Below, in pieces: positions 1 to 6,818 of a stretch of DNA of 31,228 nucleotides. The translations under genes and the position numbers were made by a program. The notes under the pieces were generated by a model that was given only the letters and a program-made list of their open reading frames with translations, searched no databases and had not been told where the DNA came from. The number at the start of each line of letters is the position of its first letter. Position 1 is the first letter of the stretch. The stretch lies in NCBI RefSeq assembly GCF_002811985.1, contig NZ_NPDU01000052.1, positions 1 through 31,228 on the forward strand. The letters run 5' to 3'. Source of the stretch: Leptospira adleri. GTDB taxonomy: Bacteria; Spirochaetota; Leptospiria; Leptospirales; Leptospiraceae.

Positions 1-75
1 CTTCGGGTTCCACGACAACGGGACAAATCCCCCCGATTTTAAAGGAAGATAACACTGAAAGGCGGACTTCCGACC
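1..75. repeat. 75-bp exact inverted repeat, left arm (partner 809-883)
   Basis: Bases 1-75 are the perfect reverse complement of 809-883; the match stops at base 76 against 808. The repeat could extend left of the window. It is murB coding sequence in both places, from RSEVRLSV through the first residues of the FAD domain. The inner end of both arms is the 14-mer GCGGACTTCCGACC (62-75) and its complement (809-822). A match that starts exactly at the first base of the window is also what overlapping ends in a k-mer assembly graph would give. Confidence 0.95.
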
Positions 76-148
76 TAAAAGGTATTTTAGACGACTCTAA
101 AGATTCTTTTAAAATCCGGATCCGAGATTCGGAAAGAGGTGGGAGCAT
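1..148 (-). CDS. murB: murB 5' fragment, running off the left edge
   Basis: Read on the minus strand from an ATG at 148, this frame gives [20 protein letters not shown] and then [20 protein letters not shown], continuing in frame to the window edge. This is the expected N-terminus of UDP-N-acetylmuramate dehydrogenase (MurB): a short helix followed by the SFKIGG segment that opens the FAD-binding domain. The last part, from RSEVR onward, is encoded by bases 1-75, which are identical in reverse complement to 809-883 at the start of the plus-strand murB body. The fragment therefore supplies the about 25 N-terminal residues that the copy at 829 lacks. Whether a complete gene continues to the left of base 1 cannot be seen. 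The start is clear from protein logic, but no strong Shine-Dalgarno sequence precedes it. Confidence 0.72.
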   Translation of the reverse strand, partial: MLPPLSESRIRILKESLESSKIPFRSEVRLSVLSSFKIGGICPVVVEPE

Positions 149-248
149 ATTCTAATACACAAAAGATTTTCTTCCTACTCTCCTCGGCAAGAAAAAGAAC
201 TCAAGGAATTTCGCGGTTTTATTCGATCCTAAAAAGGAGAGGTGACCT

Positions 249-374
249 ATGTTTTTTCTCTTACTTGAATCCGTATATTTAGATTTTGCGTCCGGAAGGA
301 CCGATTGGGAAACCTATTGTGAATCGGTGATTCTTCTTGCACAAGACCAAGAAAAGTTAGCCGGCTTAGTTTAG
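249..374 (+). CDS. small ORF, 41 residues, hypothetical
   Basis: An ATG at 249 is preceded by AAAAAGGAGAGGTGACCT, a strong Shine-Dalgarno match with suitable spacing. The frame encodes 41 residues beginning [16 protein letters not shown], containing [18 protein letters not shown], and ending in TAG. I recognise no family. It lies between the two broken genes (murB 5' part and coaBC 3' part), on the opposite strand to both. If the segment were flipped it would lie antisense between coaBC and murB. The ribosome binding site and the acidic, helical look of the peptide support a real gene; the short length and lack of a known family argue for caution. Confidence 0.4.
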   Translation: MFFLLLESVYLDFASGRTDWETYCESVILLAQDQEKLAGLV

Positions 375-402
375 AGGTAAACCAAGTCCACTGGAAAATC
401 GC

Positions 403-414
403 CGGTCTTCCGAC
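403..414. repeat. degenerate copy of the dispersed palindromic element
   Basis: GGTCTTCCGACC, a 12-bp imperfect palindrome sharing CTTCCGACC with the 14-mer at 62-75 and 1704-1717. It lies directly behind the stop codon (415-417 on the minus strand) of the coaBC fragment. This is the same position that related copies take behind murB and behind the TetR gene. Confidence 0.5.
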
Positions 415-822
415 CTAAGAAGGTCTGACAACCGTCTTAGTAAGGTCCATTTTAAAGAATTCCACAATTCTCTCGGAAATTGCTTCTTTTGAAAGTGGAC
501 CTATCTCCGCTACTTTTCCCAAAGGAGAATAGATCACGACGCTGGTTTCCACTTCTCCAAAACCTTTTTGGGTTTTCCCGACGTAGTTCCCGACTATATA
601 GTTGAGATTTTTATTTTTCAATTTCCCAATCGCATGTTCTTCTAAGAAATTTGTTTCTGCTGCAAAACCAACCAAACAACAACCGGAAATCTCCTTTTTT
701 GAAATCTCAGAACTAACCGATTTAAGAATATCCGGATTCTTCACTAACTCCAAGAGGAGGACTTCGCTCCCGTCCTCTTTTTTGATCTTCATCTCCCTGC
801 TCTCCGCCGGTCGGAAGTCCGC
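415..822 (-). pseudogene. coaBC: coaBC 3' fragment (phosphopantothenoylcysteine synthetase C-terminal part)
   Basis: The minus-strand frame reads [15 protein letters not shown], then [32 protein letters not shown] and YIVGNYV. These are hallmarks of the C-terminal CoaB half of the bifunctional CoaBC flavoprotein, which ligates cysteine to 4'-phosphopantothenate and decarboxylates the product in coenzyme A synthesis. Everything upstream of ADFRP is missing: the frame meets a TGA at 826-828 inside murB sequence. A full CoaBC is about 400 residues, and here only about 135 remain. An ATG at 792 could start a 125-residue product, but it would lack the decarboxylase and most of the nucleotide-binding region. 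CoaBC is normally essential, so an intact copy must exist elsewhere or this junction is not the main genomic arrangement. Confidence 0.8.
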
Positions 823-883
823 CTTTCAGTGTTATCTTCCTTTAAAATCGGGGGGATTTGTCCCGTTGTCGTGGAACCCGAAG
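809..883. repeat. 75-bp exact inverted repeat, right arm (partner 1-75)
   Basis: This arm begins with GGTCGGAAGTCCGC and covers the beginning of the plus-strand murB reading frame. Left of it the sequence changes abruptly to coaBC 3' coding sequence on the opposite strand, so 808/809 is a rearrangement breakpoint. On the minus strand only the ADFRP codons of the CoaB frame lie inside the arm (808-822), and a TGA follows at once at 826-828. Confidence 0.95.
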
Positions 884-1692
884 ATTCAGAACAAGTTTTA
901 GAAACACTCTCCATTTTTGAAAAAATAGAACTCCCTTGGAAAATTCTTGGGGGAGGTTCGAATCTCTTGATTTCGGACCATCCGGACAACTTTCTCACTC
1001 TTCGCCTTTCGGGAAAATTTAAGAATTTTGATTCATTAGGGGAAGGAAAATTTCGGATTGGAGCAGCGACAAATACGACTCCGACGTTTCGGCAAATTTC
1101 GCAGGCCGGTTTTACGGGAGCCGAATTTTTGAGCACAATTCCTGGTTGGACGGGAGGAGCGGTAATTCAAAACGCCGGTTGTTATGGAGGTGAACTTTTC
1201 GATCTTATAGAAACCGTAGAATTCTTAAGAAATGATGAAGTGTTAATTAAGAAATCAAATGAAATAGAACACGGTTATCGTTTTACAGAATTCTTAAATA
1301 ACAAAGATTCCATTATCCTTGGGATTGAAATTCTTCTTAAGGAAGGGAATTTAGATGAAATTGAAGAATCTTTAAGAGATAAGAGAGAGAGAAGAAATTC
1401 TTCTCAGCCGGAAAATAAAAAGAGCGCCGGTTCTGTTTTTAAGAATCCTAAAATTTTTGGAGAAAACGGGAAAGAAATTAAGGCTTGGGAGCTCATTGAT
1501 CGCGCAGGTTTAAGAGGTGCGGCCAAGGGAGGCGCGCAGATTTCTCCTGAACACTGTAATTTTATCGTAAATGTCGGAACTGCAACGGCTTCGGATGTGA
1601 ATTATTTGGTCGAACTTGTCTTGGACAAAGTCTTTCAGCAGAGCGGGATTCTCTTAAAGCGGGAAATCGAGTATTTCGGTGATATTCCTTGA
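829..1692 (+). CDS. murB: UDP-N-acetylmuramate dehydrogenase (MurB), body of the gene
   Basis: MurB reduces UDP-GlcNAc-enolpyruvate to UDP-MurNAc with NADPH and FAD in the cytoplasm, a committed step of peptidoglycan synthesis. From the GTG at 829 (287 residues) one sees FKIGG (5-9), the FAD-binding [11 protein letters not shown] (40-50), the [17 protein letters not shown] loop (106-122), GYRF (149-152), the catalytic serine in SAGSVFKNP (Ser202), [12 protein letters not shown] (219-230) and the C-terminal glutamate near REIEYFG (Glu279). The domain set is complete, but the native start is missing: the 25 or so residues usually ahead of SSFKIGG are found in inverted orientation at 148-76. In-frame codons upstream of 829 come from antisense coaBC. 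The GTG has no clear Shine-Dalgarno sequence, so translation of this copy is uncertain. Confidence 0.85.
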   Translation: MLSSFKIGGICPVVVEPEDSEQVLETLSIFEKIELPWKILGGGSNLLISDHPDNFLTLRLSGKFKNFDSLGEGKFRIGAATNTTPTFRQISQAGFTGAEFLSTIPGWTGGAVIQNAGCYGGELFDLIETVEFLRNDEVLIKKSNEIEHGYRFTEFLNNKDSIILGIEILLKEGNLDEIEESLRDKRERRNSSQPENKKSAGSVFKNPKIFGENGKEIKAWELIDRAGLRGAAKGGAQISPEHCNFIVNVGTATASDVNYLVELVLDKVFQQSGILLKREIEYFGDIP

Positions 1693-1703
1693 AGGACCTA
1701 TTT

Positions 1704-1717
1704 GCGGACTTCCGACC
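1704..1717. repeat. dispersed 14-bp element, copy behind murB
   Basis: GCGGACTTCCGACC, identical to 62-75 and the exact reverse complement of 809-822. It lies 11 bp after the murB stop codon, between murB and the convergent diguanylate cyclase gene. Together with 809-822 it places inverted copies on both sides of the murB body. Confidence 0.75.
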
Positions 1718-1727
1718 AAAAAAACTC

Positions 1728-2711
1728 TCATTCCTTCGAAGCGTACATAGAAAGGTCGGCCTCATGGATAAGGTCTTCCAATTTCTGAAGAGATCCGACC
1801 GACATTCCCCAAGTAAAATGAAAAGGTGGATTGTTTTCCTTGCATTTTTTTAGGAGGACCGACATTGCCTCGTGAAATCTTTCCTGAGTTTGAAGAATTT
1901 TTTCTCTGTTCTCATGTTGAACGAGAACTAAGAACTCATCTCCTCCGATTCTAAAAATTTTGTCCGTTCCCCGAATCACATAACGAAGAATATTTGCAAA
2001 ACGACAAAGGACTTGGTCCCCCGTTTTGTGCCCGTAAGTATCGTTGATAATCTTAAAATCATTGAGGTCGAGGAGAGCGACAAGGGCAAGCTGATCCTCC
2101 ATTCTCCGCCCGGACCATTCTTCCTTAAGATGGTTCAACTTGTTTCTATTAAAAACTCCGGTAAGAGCGTCTCTAAATGCAAGGGTCTTTGTTTCCTCAT
2201 ATTGATTAGAATGAACTAAAGAGATCGCAGTAAAATCCGCAATCGTCTGGAGAATTACTAAATCTTCCTGGGTAAAGGAAGAACCGTCGAACCGATTTAT
2301 AAGTTCGATTACCCCGTGAACCTGCCCTCTAAAAATCATCGGTACTGCAATGATCGTTCTTGTCTCAAAGCCTGTTCGATCGTCAACCTTCGAGGAGAAT
2401 CTTGGATCATTTCTTGCGTTTTCCACAAAGACAGGACTTTTTGTTTCAACGACGGATCCCGCGATTCCCTCTCCGAATTTTAACCGAATGTTCTTAATTC
2501 TTTCCAGATCTAGGCCCTCGGCGATGAGAAAGAATAATTCTTCCGAACTTTCATCATATCTCATAAGACTCCAGTTCTCCGGACTGAAAAACATTCTGAC
2601 TTCTTCCATAACGGCGTCTAAGATTTCCTGCTGTTCCAAAGACGAAGTAATGATTTTTCCTATGGAAGAATACAGTTTTATGAGTTCAGGTTTTGGGTCT
2701 TTTAAAGGCAT
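1728..2711 (-). CDS. GAF-GGDEF diguanylate cyclase
   Basis: A 327-residue cytoplasmic protein with no membrane segment. A GAF domain spans roughly residues 20-170 ([37 protein letters not shown]), followed by a GGDEF domain (about 178-327). The GGDEF active-site motif is intact (RIGGDEF, 254-260), and an RxxD inhibitory site (RGTD, 247-250) sits exactly five residues upstream, as in cyclases subject to c-di-GMP product inhibition. [10 protein letters not shown] (181-190) and [14 protein letters not shown] (215-228) are the usual metal and substrate segments. It probably makes c-di-GMP in response to a ligand or redox signal bound by the GAF domain; the ligand cannot be told. It ends soon after DLSMYASKE, which is short but acceptable. 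It converges with murB. Confidence 0.92.
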   Translation of the reverse strand: MPLKDPKPELIKLYSSIGKIITSSLEQQEILDAVMEEVRMFFSPENWSLMRYDESSEELFFLIAEGLDLERIKNIRLKFGEGIAGSVVETKSPVFVENARNDPRFSSKVDDRTGFETRTIIAVPMIFRGQVHGVIELINRFDGSSFTQEDLVILQTIADFTAISLVHSNQYEETKTLAFRDALTGVFNRNKLNHLKEEWSGRRMEDQLALVALLDLNDFKIINDTYGHKTGDQVLCRFANILRYVIRGTDKIFRIGGDEFLVLVQHENREKILQTQERFHEAMSVLLKKCKENNPPFHFTWGMSVGSLQKLEDLIHEADLSMYASKE

Positions 2712-2833
2712 GATTCATTTTTCTCTTCGAGCGAAACGATGGAATTTTTATTTTTCGAGTCCGAGTTTATATTCTATGTGACAAAACCCGTTTTTATCAA
2801 GATATTTCCATTTCGCTCAATGATTTTATTCTT

Positions 2834-3330
2834 TTACCAATCTACAATCAGTTCAAACGTTATTTGATCCCTTTTATGAGAGAATTTCTGAATTAAGCTT
2901 TGTATCCTAAACTTTGTTTTTTCGGTTTTTTTGTGAGGGTTTTTCTTTTCGTCGTTTTTTTCCATTTCTAAAAGAAGTGTACGAAGGTTTTGCACATTGA
3001 TATTCCTAAATATCTCGCTATTGTTCGGAGTTCCGCCCAGTCTTTTTCCTTTGGGCGGAACGAGAGTCGTTTTAGATCCTGCGACTTCCTTTGATAAGAG
3101 GTTCTCTCTAAAGAATGTGGCCTTTTGATTTGAATCATTTGTTCTCTGTATTCTTTTAAGAGAATTTCAAGATACGCGCTGAGGCTTTTGTTCTTTTGGA
3201 TTCTTTCTAAGGCATAAGAGTAGAGTTGAAATGGAACATAAAGATCCGCCGTAAAATATCCTGATCTCCTTGAATCTCTTAACTTTCTTTCATGAAAGAA
3301 TTTGTCCGTTTTTTTGTTTTGTTCGCTCAT
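2834..3330 (-). pseudogene. DUF1564 family protein, frameshifted near its C-terminus
   Basis: The open frame from ATG 3330 gives 120 residues and stops at 2968. It carries the features of the Leptospira-expanded DUF1564 family: an N-terminal segment LYVPFQLYSYALERIQKNKS with LSAYLEILLKEYREQ, then LKRLSFRPKEKDWAEL and YLGISMCKTFVHFF. After the TAG, shifting the frame by one base (one T apparently lost near 2978) gives LLEMEKNDEKKNPHKK, more charged sequence and finally ITFELIVDW with a stop at 2834. That reads as the natural continuation. The N-terminal half resembles a ribbon-helix-helix fold (strand, then two helices), suggesting DNA binding, but this is inference. A sequencing error in the T-run would remove the frameshift. 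Confidence 0.6.
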
Positions 3331-3426
3331 ACCGGATACGGTTCCGAGAAGTCTCCGGACGAGCGGGGAAAGGAAGATTTTTTTGTGAAATTTGCGCGGA
3401 GTCCGACTCTCCGAAGAGATTCTCCT

Positions 3427-3440
3427 CCGGAGTTCCGACC
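3427..3440. repeat. dispersed 14-bp element, copy behind the TetR gene
   Basis: CCGGAGTTCCGACC, the reverse complement of GGTCGGAACTCCGG found at 24997 and 25135. It lies 4 bp beyond the stop codon (3445) of the minus-strand TetR gene, in its 3' untranslated region. Confidence 0.65.
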
Positions 3441-3444
3441 CCTC

Positions 3445-4038
3445 CTAAATTCCAAGGATCAGCTTTACTCGATCCTCTAGACCGCGAACTCGATCCAAAT
3501 ACAAAGCATCCACGGAACAGGCCAGAACCAAACTATGCAGAAGATCCACGCAGAGAGAAAGTTTTTCTTCCTTCCTCTGAATCATTTCGTTTCTTTCAAA
3601 GGCGACTTCCAACAACCTTCTATACTGACTTCCATATCTCTCCGTGTACTCATTTTGCAAATTTACGGGAGCGGAATAGATTAGGCTGAAAGGAAGCCTC
3701 GCTTTATCGGGATATTCTTTTGCGGTGACGGCGATCGCTCTAAAAATGGAGATTACTTCCGTATGAAGACCTTGGTCTCTGACGATTCTTCTTCTTATTT
3801 CATTGAGAATCAACAAGTGAGTCGCGATGAGCGCTTTTCGGAAAAGATTTTCCTTAGAATGAAAATGATGATAGATGCTCGGTTGTTCTAAACCGCATTC
3901 TTTACTGATTTCACGTAAGGAGGTTCCATGAAATCCTTTTTTAGAAAACGCGATCGCCGCGCCTTCTAAAATTCTTTCGCGAGAATTTTTATAGTCCCTA
4001 TTTAACGGATAAAGGGGACTTCCGTCTTTTCTTAACAC
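3445..4038 (-). CDS. TetR/AcrR family transcriptional regulator
   Basis: 197 residues. The N-terminal helix-turn-helix domain is typical: SRERILEGAAIAFSKKGFHG (19-38) followed by TSLREISKECGLEQPSIYHH (39-58) and FHSKENLFRKAL. The C-terminal ligand-binding half is all helical and diverse, as usual for the family, so the inducer cannot be predicted. TetR proteins are dimeric repressors released by small ligands and often control neighbouring genes. The candidates here are the frameshifted DUF1564 gene downstream and the exported protein gene upstream on the same strand. I see no convincing palindromic operator in the 90 bp ahead of its start. Confidence 0.88.
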   Translation of the reverse strand: MLRKDGSPLYPLNRDYKNSRERILEGAAIAFSKKGFHGTSLREISKECGLEQPSIYHHFHSKENLFRKALIATHLLILNEIRRRIVRDQGLHTEVISIFRAIAVTAKEYPDKARLPFSLIYSAPVNLQNEYTERYGSQYRRLLEVAFERNEMIQRKEEKLSLCVDLLHSLVLACSVDALYLDRVRGLEDRVKLILGI

Positions 4039-4128
4039 TTGCTTTGTATCTCCGGTTTTAGAGATCTTTCTTTATATATTGATCCTAAAACGTTTTTTCA
4101 AATATCTTAATATTCGCACGCTCAATCG

Positions 4129-4803
4129 TCAAAATTCTTTTTTAAAAACCTCGAAATAATTTCTAGTATCGTTAGGCAAAATCGAAGGAGACGGTCCGAA
4201 GCCGGGATTGTTTTGATTCGGATTGTATTGGCCTTTGCTTTCTTTTTTGTTCTCATTCCCCTGATAACTGATCAAAGTGCTAAACAGAAGTTCAAAATTA
4301 GCGACATTCAAAGTAGAATCTTCTAAAGTGATTTCCACTAAGAAGTGATTTCCCGAACTAGTGTAGTCGAACTCGTAAAAAAAGACGGGATCTGCGTAAG
4401 CGGAAAAAATCGGAGCGATCTTCTTATCTTTTTTATCGCTTCGGTAAATCTGAACAAGGAAAGAATGCGCCGCATCGTCGTGAGCCAAACCGATTCCTAA
4501 TTTGTATTTTTGCGTACCTTCTTCTTGAATGGATGGGAGATGAATCTTATAGATCACCGAGTTTCCTTTAAAAACCGCACCGTTGAATTGGTGTTTCTTT
4601 TCAACGCTGTATCCGGAATCCCGGAGATTTCTTCTGACCTCTTCGAGAAAAACTCGAAGCTCTCGTTTCTCTTCATTCGGTTTACCGGTTACGGAAGTTC
4701 CCGCCGGAGTTTTATCTTGGGAAACGAGTAAGGGTGCGTAAAAAACGGCTAAAAGCGATAATAAAGGGAGAATTCTGCGTATTTTAGAAATAGGTCCGTT
4801 CAT
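4129..4803 (-). CDS. exported hypothetical protein
   Basis: I chose the ATG at 4803 because GGAAGAG lies 6 nt before it; a TTG at 4818 in the same frame has no such site. The 224-residue product starts MNGPISKIRRILPLLSLLAV and has a standard signal peptide (basic start, hydrophobic 10-24, likely cleavage near LLVSQ). There is no lipobox cysteine. The mature part has alternating strand-like segments (VIYKIHLPS, YKLGIGLAHDD, HFLVEITLEDS) and an Asn/Pro-rich tail (YNPNQNNPGFGPSPS). I recognise no family. It is probably periplasmic or at the outer membrane. It is divergent from the OmpA-domain lipoprotein gene at 4934, with about 130 bp in between that must hold both promoters. Confidence 0.7.
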   Translation of the reverse strand: MNGPISKIRRILPLLSLLAVFYAPLLVSQDKTPAGTSVTGKPNEEKRELRVFLEEVRRNLRDSGYSVEKKHQFNGAVFKGNSVIYKIHLPSIQEEGTQKYKLGIGLAHDDAAHSFLVQIYRSDKKDKKIAPIFSAYADPVFFYEFDYTSSGNHFLVEITLEDSTLNVANFELLFSTLISYQGNENKKESKGQYNPNQNNPGFGPSPSILPNDTRNYFEVFKKEF

Positions 4804-4933
4804 TTTGTTCTCTTCCAATGTAGTTTAGTCGAGGATGTACATGATGAAAAGATTTTTTTATCCATTCATATCCCCCTTTTGTTTTTTTCGAATCGGTCGA
4901 CATTGATAGAAGATACTGTTGGGATGGAATTCT

Positions 4934-5611
4934 ATGCAATTTAAGACTCTTCTCGTAATCATTTTTTTTCTTTCTTTCGGGAACTGCGTCTCGAATTCGA
5001 AGTATGATTCTCTTTTAAAGGCTTACGAGGATTCCAAACTTGAAAATCAGAGAATTATCGGTGAAAAGGAAGGGCTCTTCAATTCTTTAGAAGAATTAAA
5101 ACGAATCCAAGAAGAATCGGACAAAAGAATCCGAGAATACAAAGGTCTCATGGCGACTTTTCAATCCATGATCGACTCCGGTAAGCTCAAAATAAAGATT
5201 ATCGACGGGAGAATGGTGGTAGTTCTCTCTTCCGATATTCTTTTCCCGGTAGGTTCCGCGTTTCTTTCTCCTTCCGGTACGGCGGCTATTCGAGAGGTGA
5301 CAACTCTTCTCGCGTCTCTGGACGGGAAACGTTTTCAAATAGAAGGCCACACCGACGATACTCCGACGGGAATCAAAGGTTATACGAATTGGGAATTAGC
5401 GTCTTCGAGGGCGTTGAATGTTCTTCACACGATGGTGAAAGCGGGAATGCCCGAGATAAGAATCAGCGCGGCATCCATGGGCGCTTCCAGACCCGCGCTG
5501 CCGAACACTTCTCCCGAAAACAGATCCGCAAACCGAAGAATCGAAATCGTAATCGTGCCGGATCTTTCCAATCTTCCGGGAATGGAAGAGTTGAAAAAGT
5601 ATTCGAACTAA
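4934..5611 (+). CDS. OmpA-domain lipoprotein (peptidoglycan-binding)
   Basis: I use the ATG at 4934 rather than the in-frame TTG at 4919, because it begins a compact lipoprotein signal MQFKTLLVIIFFLSFGNC (Cys18, relaxed spirochaetal lipobox). Residues 25-75 are charged and heptad-like, a probable coiled-coil stalk. Residues 98-210 form an OmpA C-terminal domain: DILFPVGSAFLSP, IEGHTDDTP (136-144), NWELASSRA (152-160) and NRSANRRIEI (196-205). These carry the Asp and Arg positions that bind diaminopimelate in peptidoglycan. The protein probably anchors the outer membrane or a membrane complex to the cell wall, as Pal-type proteins do. It converges with the DoxX-like gene. Confidence 0.88.
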   Translation: MQFKTLLVIIFFLSFGNCVSNSKYDSLLKAYEDSKLENQRIIGEKEGLFNSLEELKRIQEESDKRIREYKGLMATFQSMIDSGKLKIKIIDGRMVVVLSSDILFPVGSAFLSPSGTAAIREVTTLLASLDGKRFQIEGHTDDTPTGIKGYTNWELASSRALNVLHTMVKAGMPEIRISAASMGASRPALPNTSPENRSANRRIEIVIVPDLSNLPGMEELKKYSN

Positions 5612-5634
5612 ATTATATTCAATAAATATAATTT
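5610..5634. terminator. AT-rich inverted repeat between convergent genes
   Basis: AAATTATATT (5610-5619) and AATATAATTT (5625-5634) are perfect 10-bp inverted arms around a 5-nt loop. The repeat overlaps the stop of the OmpA-domain gene and reaches the stop of the convergent DoxX-like gene. The position suits a bidirectional terminator, but the stem is all A/T and weak. Confidence 0.3.
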
Positions 5635-5990
5635 TATACGAACGTATAAGCCCAGTAAATCAGTGCAACCTGCAGCGGTAATCTGAGAAGTAGGATCCAT
5701 TTCGGAGGATCCGTTCTTCTCCTCGATTGATAATGATAAAGATTTGCGGGAAAGACGGCGATCAAAAGCAGAATCACACCCCAGGCGCCGAGCGATCTTG
5801 TATCCGGAAACAAGAGAAGAAATCCGAGTCCGATTTCAACGAGTCCGCTGATCCAGACTATGAATTTCGGATAAGGCATGTAGGGAGGCATAATTCTCAG
5901 ATAAAATTTCGGCAACACGAAATGAAGTATTCCCGCGACGATATAGAGAAACGCCATCGTATAAAGGCTAAAGACGATTGTATCCGGCAT
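5634..5990 (-). CDS. DoxX-like integral membrane protein
   Basis: 118 residues with about four hydrophobic segments: IVFSLYTMAFLYIVAGILHF, FIVWISGLVEIGLGFLLLFP, LGAWGVILLLIAVFPANLYH and LLLRLPLQVALIYWAYTF. The pattern GILHFVLPKFYLRIMPPYMP, SGLVEIGLG, VFPANLYHY and LRLPLQ is characteristic of the small DoxX-like family. Some members are linked to sulfur or redox metabolism at the membrane; the role of this one is unknown. AAGGAAAG lies 4-5 nt upstream of ATG 5990, a good ribosome binding site. Confidence 0.8.
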   Translation of the reverse strand: MPDTIVFSLYTMAFLYIVAGILHFVLPKFYLRIMPPYMPYPKFIVWISGLVEIGLGFLLLFPDTRSLGAWGVILLLIAVFPANLYHYQSRRRTDPPKWILLLRLPLQVALIYWAYTFV

Positions 5991-6380
5991 AATTCTTTCC
6001 TTTTAGATAGTAAGAATTATACCGAAATCGGCCGGGGTCGGATTAAAAAAAAATCAAATCGTCCTTTTTTCTCTGCCTCGATATCGGTTTCTCTGTTTCC
6101 GAATTTTCATTTGAAAACAGCCGACTCGAAGAGAGCTGATTTGCTTTTGGCGAAATTCTTCCTTACGATAGGCGTCTTTCTTTTGCAAGAAACGATTTGA
6201 ATTTAAATTCATAGGCAAAATTCTCCTTGCCCTGGAATTACTCGGTCATCATAGGAAAATTCGATAAAGTACAAGAAAAAAAAGGGGCCGGCGCATTTTT
6301 TTTTCGATTTCGTTACTCAGGTTAGAGCGAGTATTTGAAATTTTCTTTTCCCGAATTTTCGTCAAATCAGCTTATAAAGT
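5991..6380. other. 390-bp divergent intergenic region
   Basis: This lies between the starts of the DoxX-like gene (-) and the CBS gene (+), so it must hold promoters for both. The only structure I see is an A8 run (6276-6283) and a T run (6296-6304) around GGGGCCGGCGCA, which could form a terminator-like hairpin in the CBS leader. TTATAAA occurs just ahead of the CBS start. No supportable ORF on either strand. Confidence 0.4.
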
Positions 6381-6818
6381 ATGGATTTAAACAAACCTCT
6401 TAAACAAGTGATGACCACAAGAATTATTACGGTCAACTTGGAAGATCCGGTCGCTCGAATCGGCAAGATTTTTGATAATTTGGAATTTCATCATCTTCTC
6501 GTAATCGACGATCAAAAAAAACTCATCGGCGTAATTTCGGATCGAGACTATTTAAAGGCGATCAGTCCTTTTATCGGAACAAGATTGGAAAGAGTTCAAG
6601 ACGACCTTACTAAGAAAAAAACGGCCTCGCAGTTGATGAGCGCTTTTTTGATTACGGCTTCGGCGGATCAAACCGTCAGATATGCGATAGAACTTATGAT
6701 GCGTTATAAAATTTCCTGTCTTCCGGTAATGGACGGTCACGGTGAAATTGCCGGAATCGTAACGACGAGGGATATTCTAAAGGAAGCTCTGGTGATTCCC
6801 CAGGACTCAACTCCTTGA
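6381..6818 (+). CDS. tandem CBS-domain protein
   Basis: 145 residues made of two CBS motifs and little else. CBS1 is about residues 8-62 (VMTTRIITVNLEDPVARIGK, HHLLVIDDQKKLIGVISDRD). CBS2 is about 80-138 (LMSAFLITASADQTVRYAIE, SCLPVMDGHGEIAGIVTTRD). Paired CBS domains form a Bateman module that binds adenine nucleotides or S-adenosyl compounds and regulates a partner. A stand-alone pair like this acts in trans on an unknown target. No strong Shine-Dalgarno site is seen before the ATG. Its 3' end overlaps the convergent glycosyltransferase gene by 12 nt. Confidence 0.9.
   Translation: MDLNKPLKQVMTTRIITVNLEDPVARIGKIFDNLEFHHLLVIDDQKKLIGVISDRDYLKAISPFIGTRLERVQDDLTKKKTASQLMSAFLITASADQTVRYAIELMMRYKISCLPVMDGHGEIAGIVTTRDILKEALVIPQDSTP

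Noticed and set aside
789..1136. Minus-strand ORF of 115 residues antisense to murB
   Set aside because: It is a shadow of the murB reading frame with Arg/Ser-rich composition.
3030..3061. GTTCCGCCC/GGGCGGAAC hairpin inside the DUF1564 gene
   Set aside because: The arms are part of the coding sequence for FRPKEKDWAELR, so it is probably coincidental, though it resembles the dispersed palindrome.
5727..6200. 157-residue plus-strand ORF over the DoxX-like gene
   Set aside because: It is antisense to a clearly recognisable four-helix membrane protein and has basic, low-information sequence.
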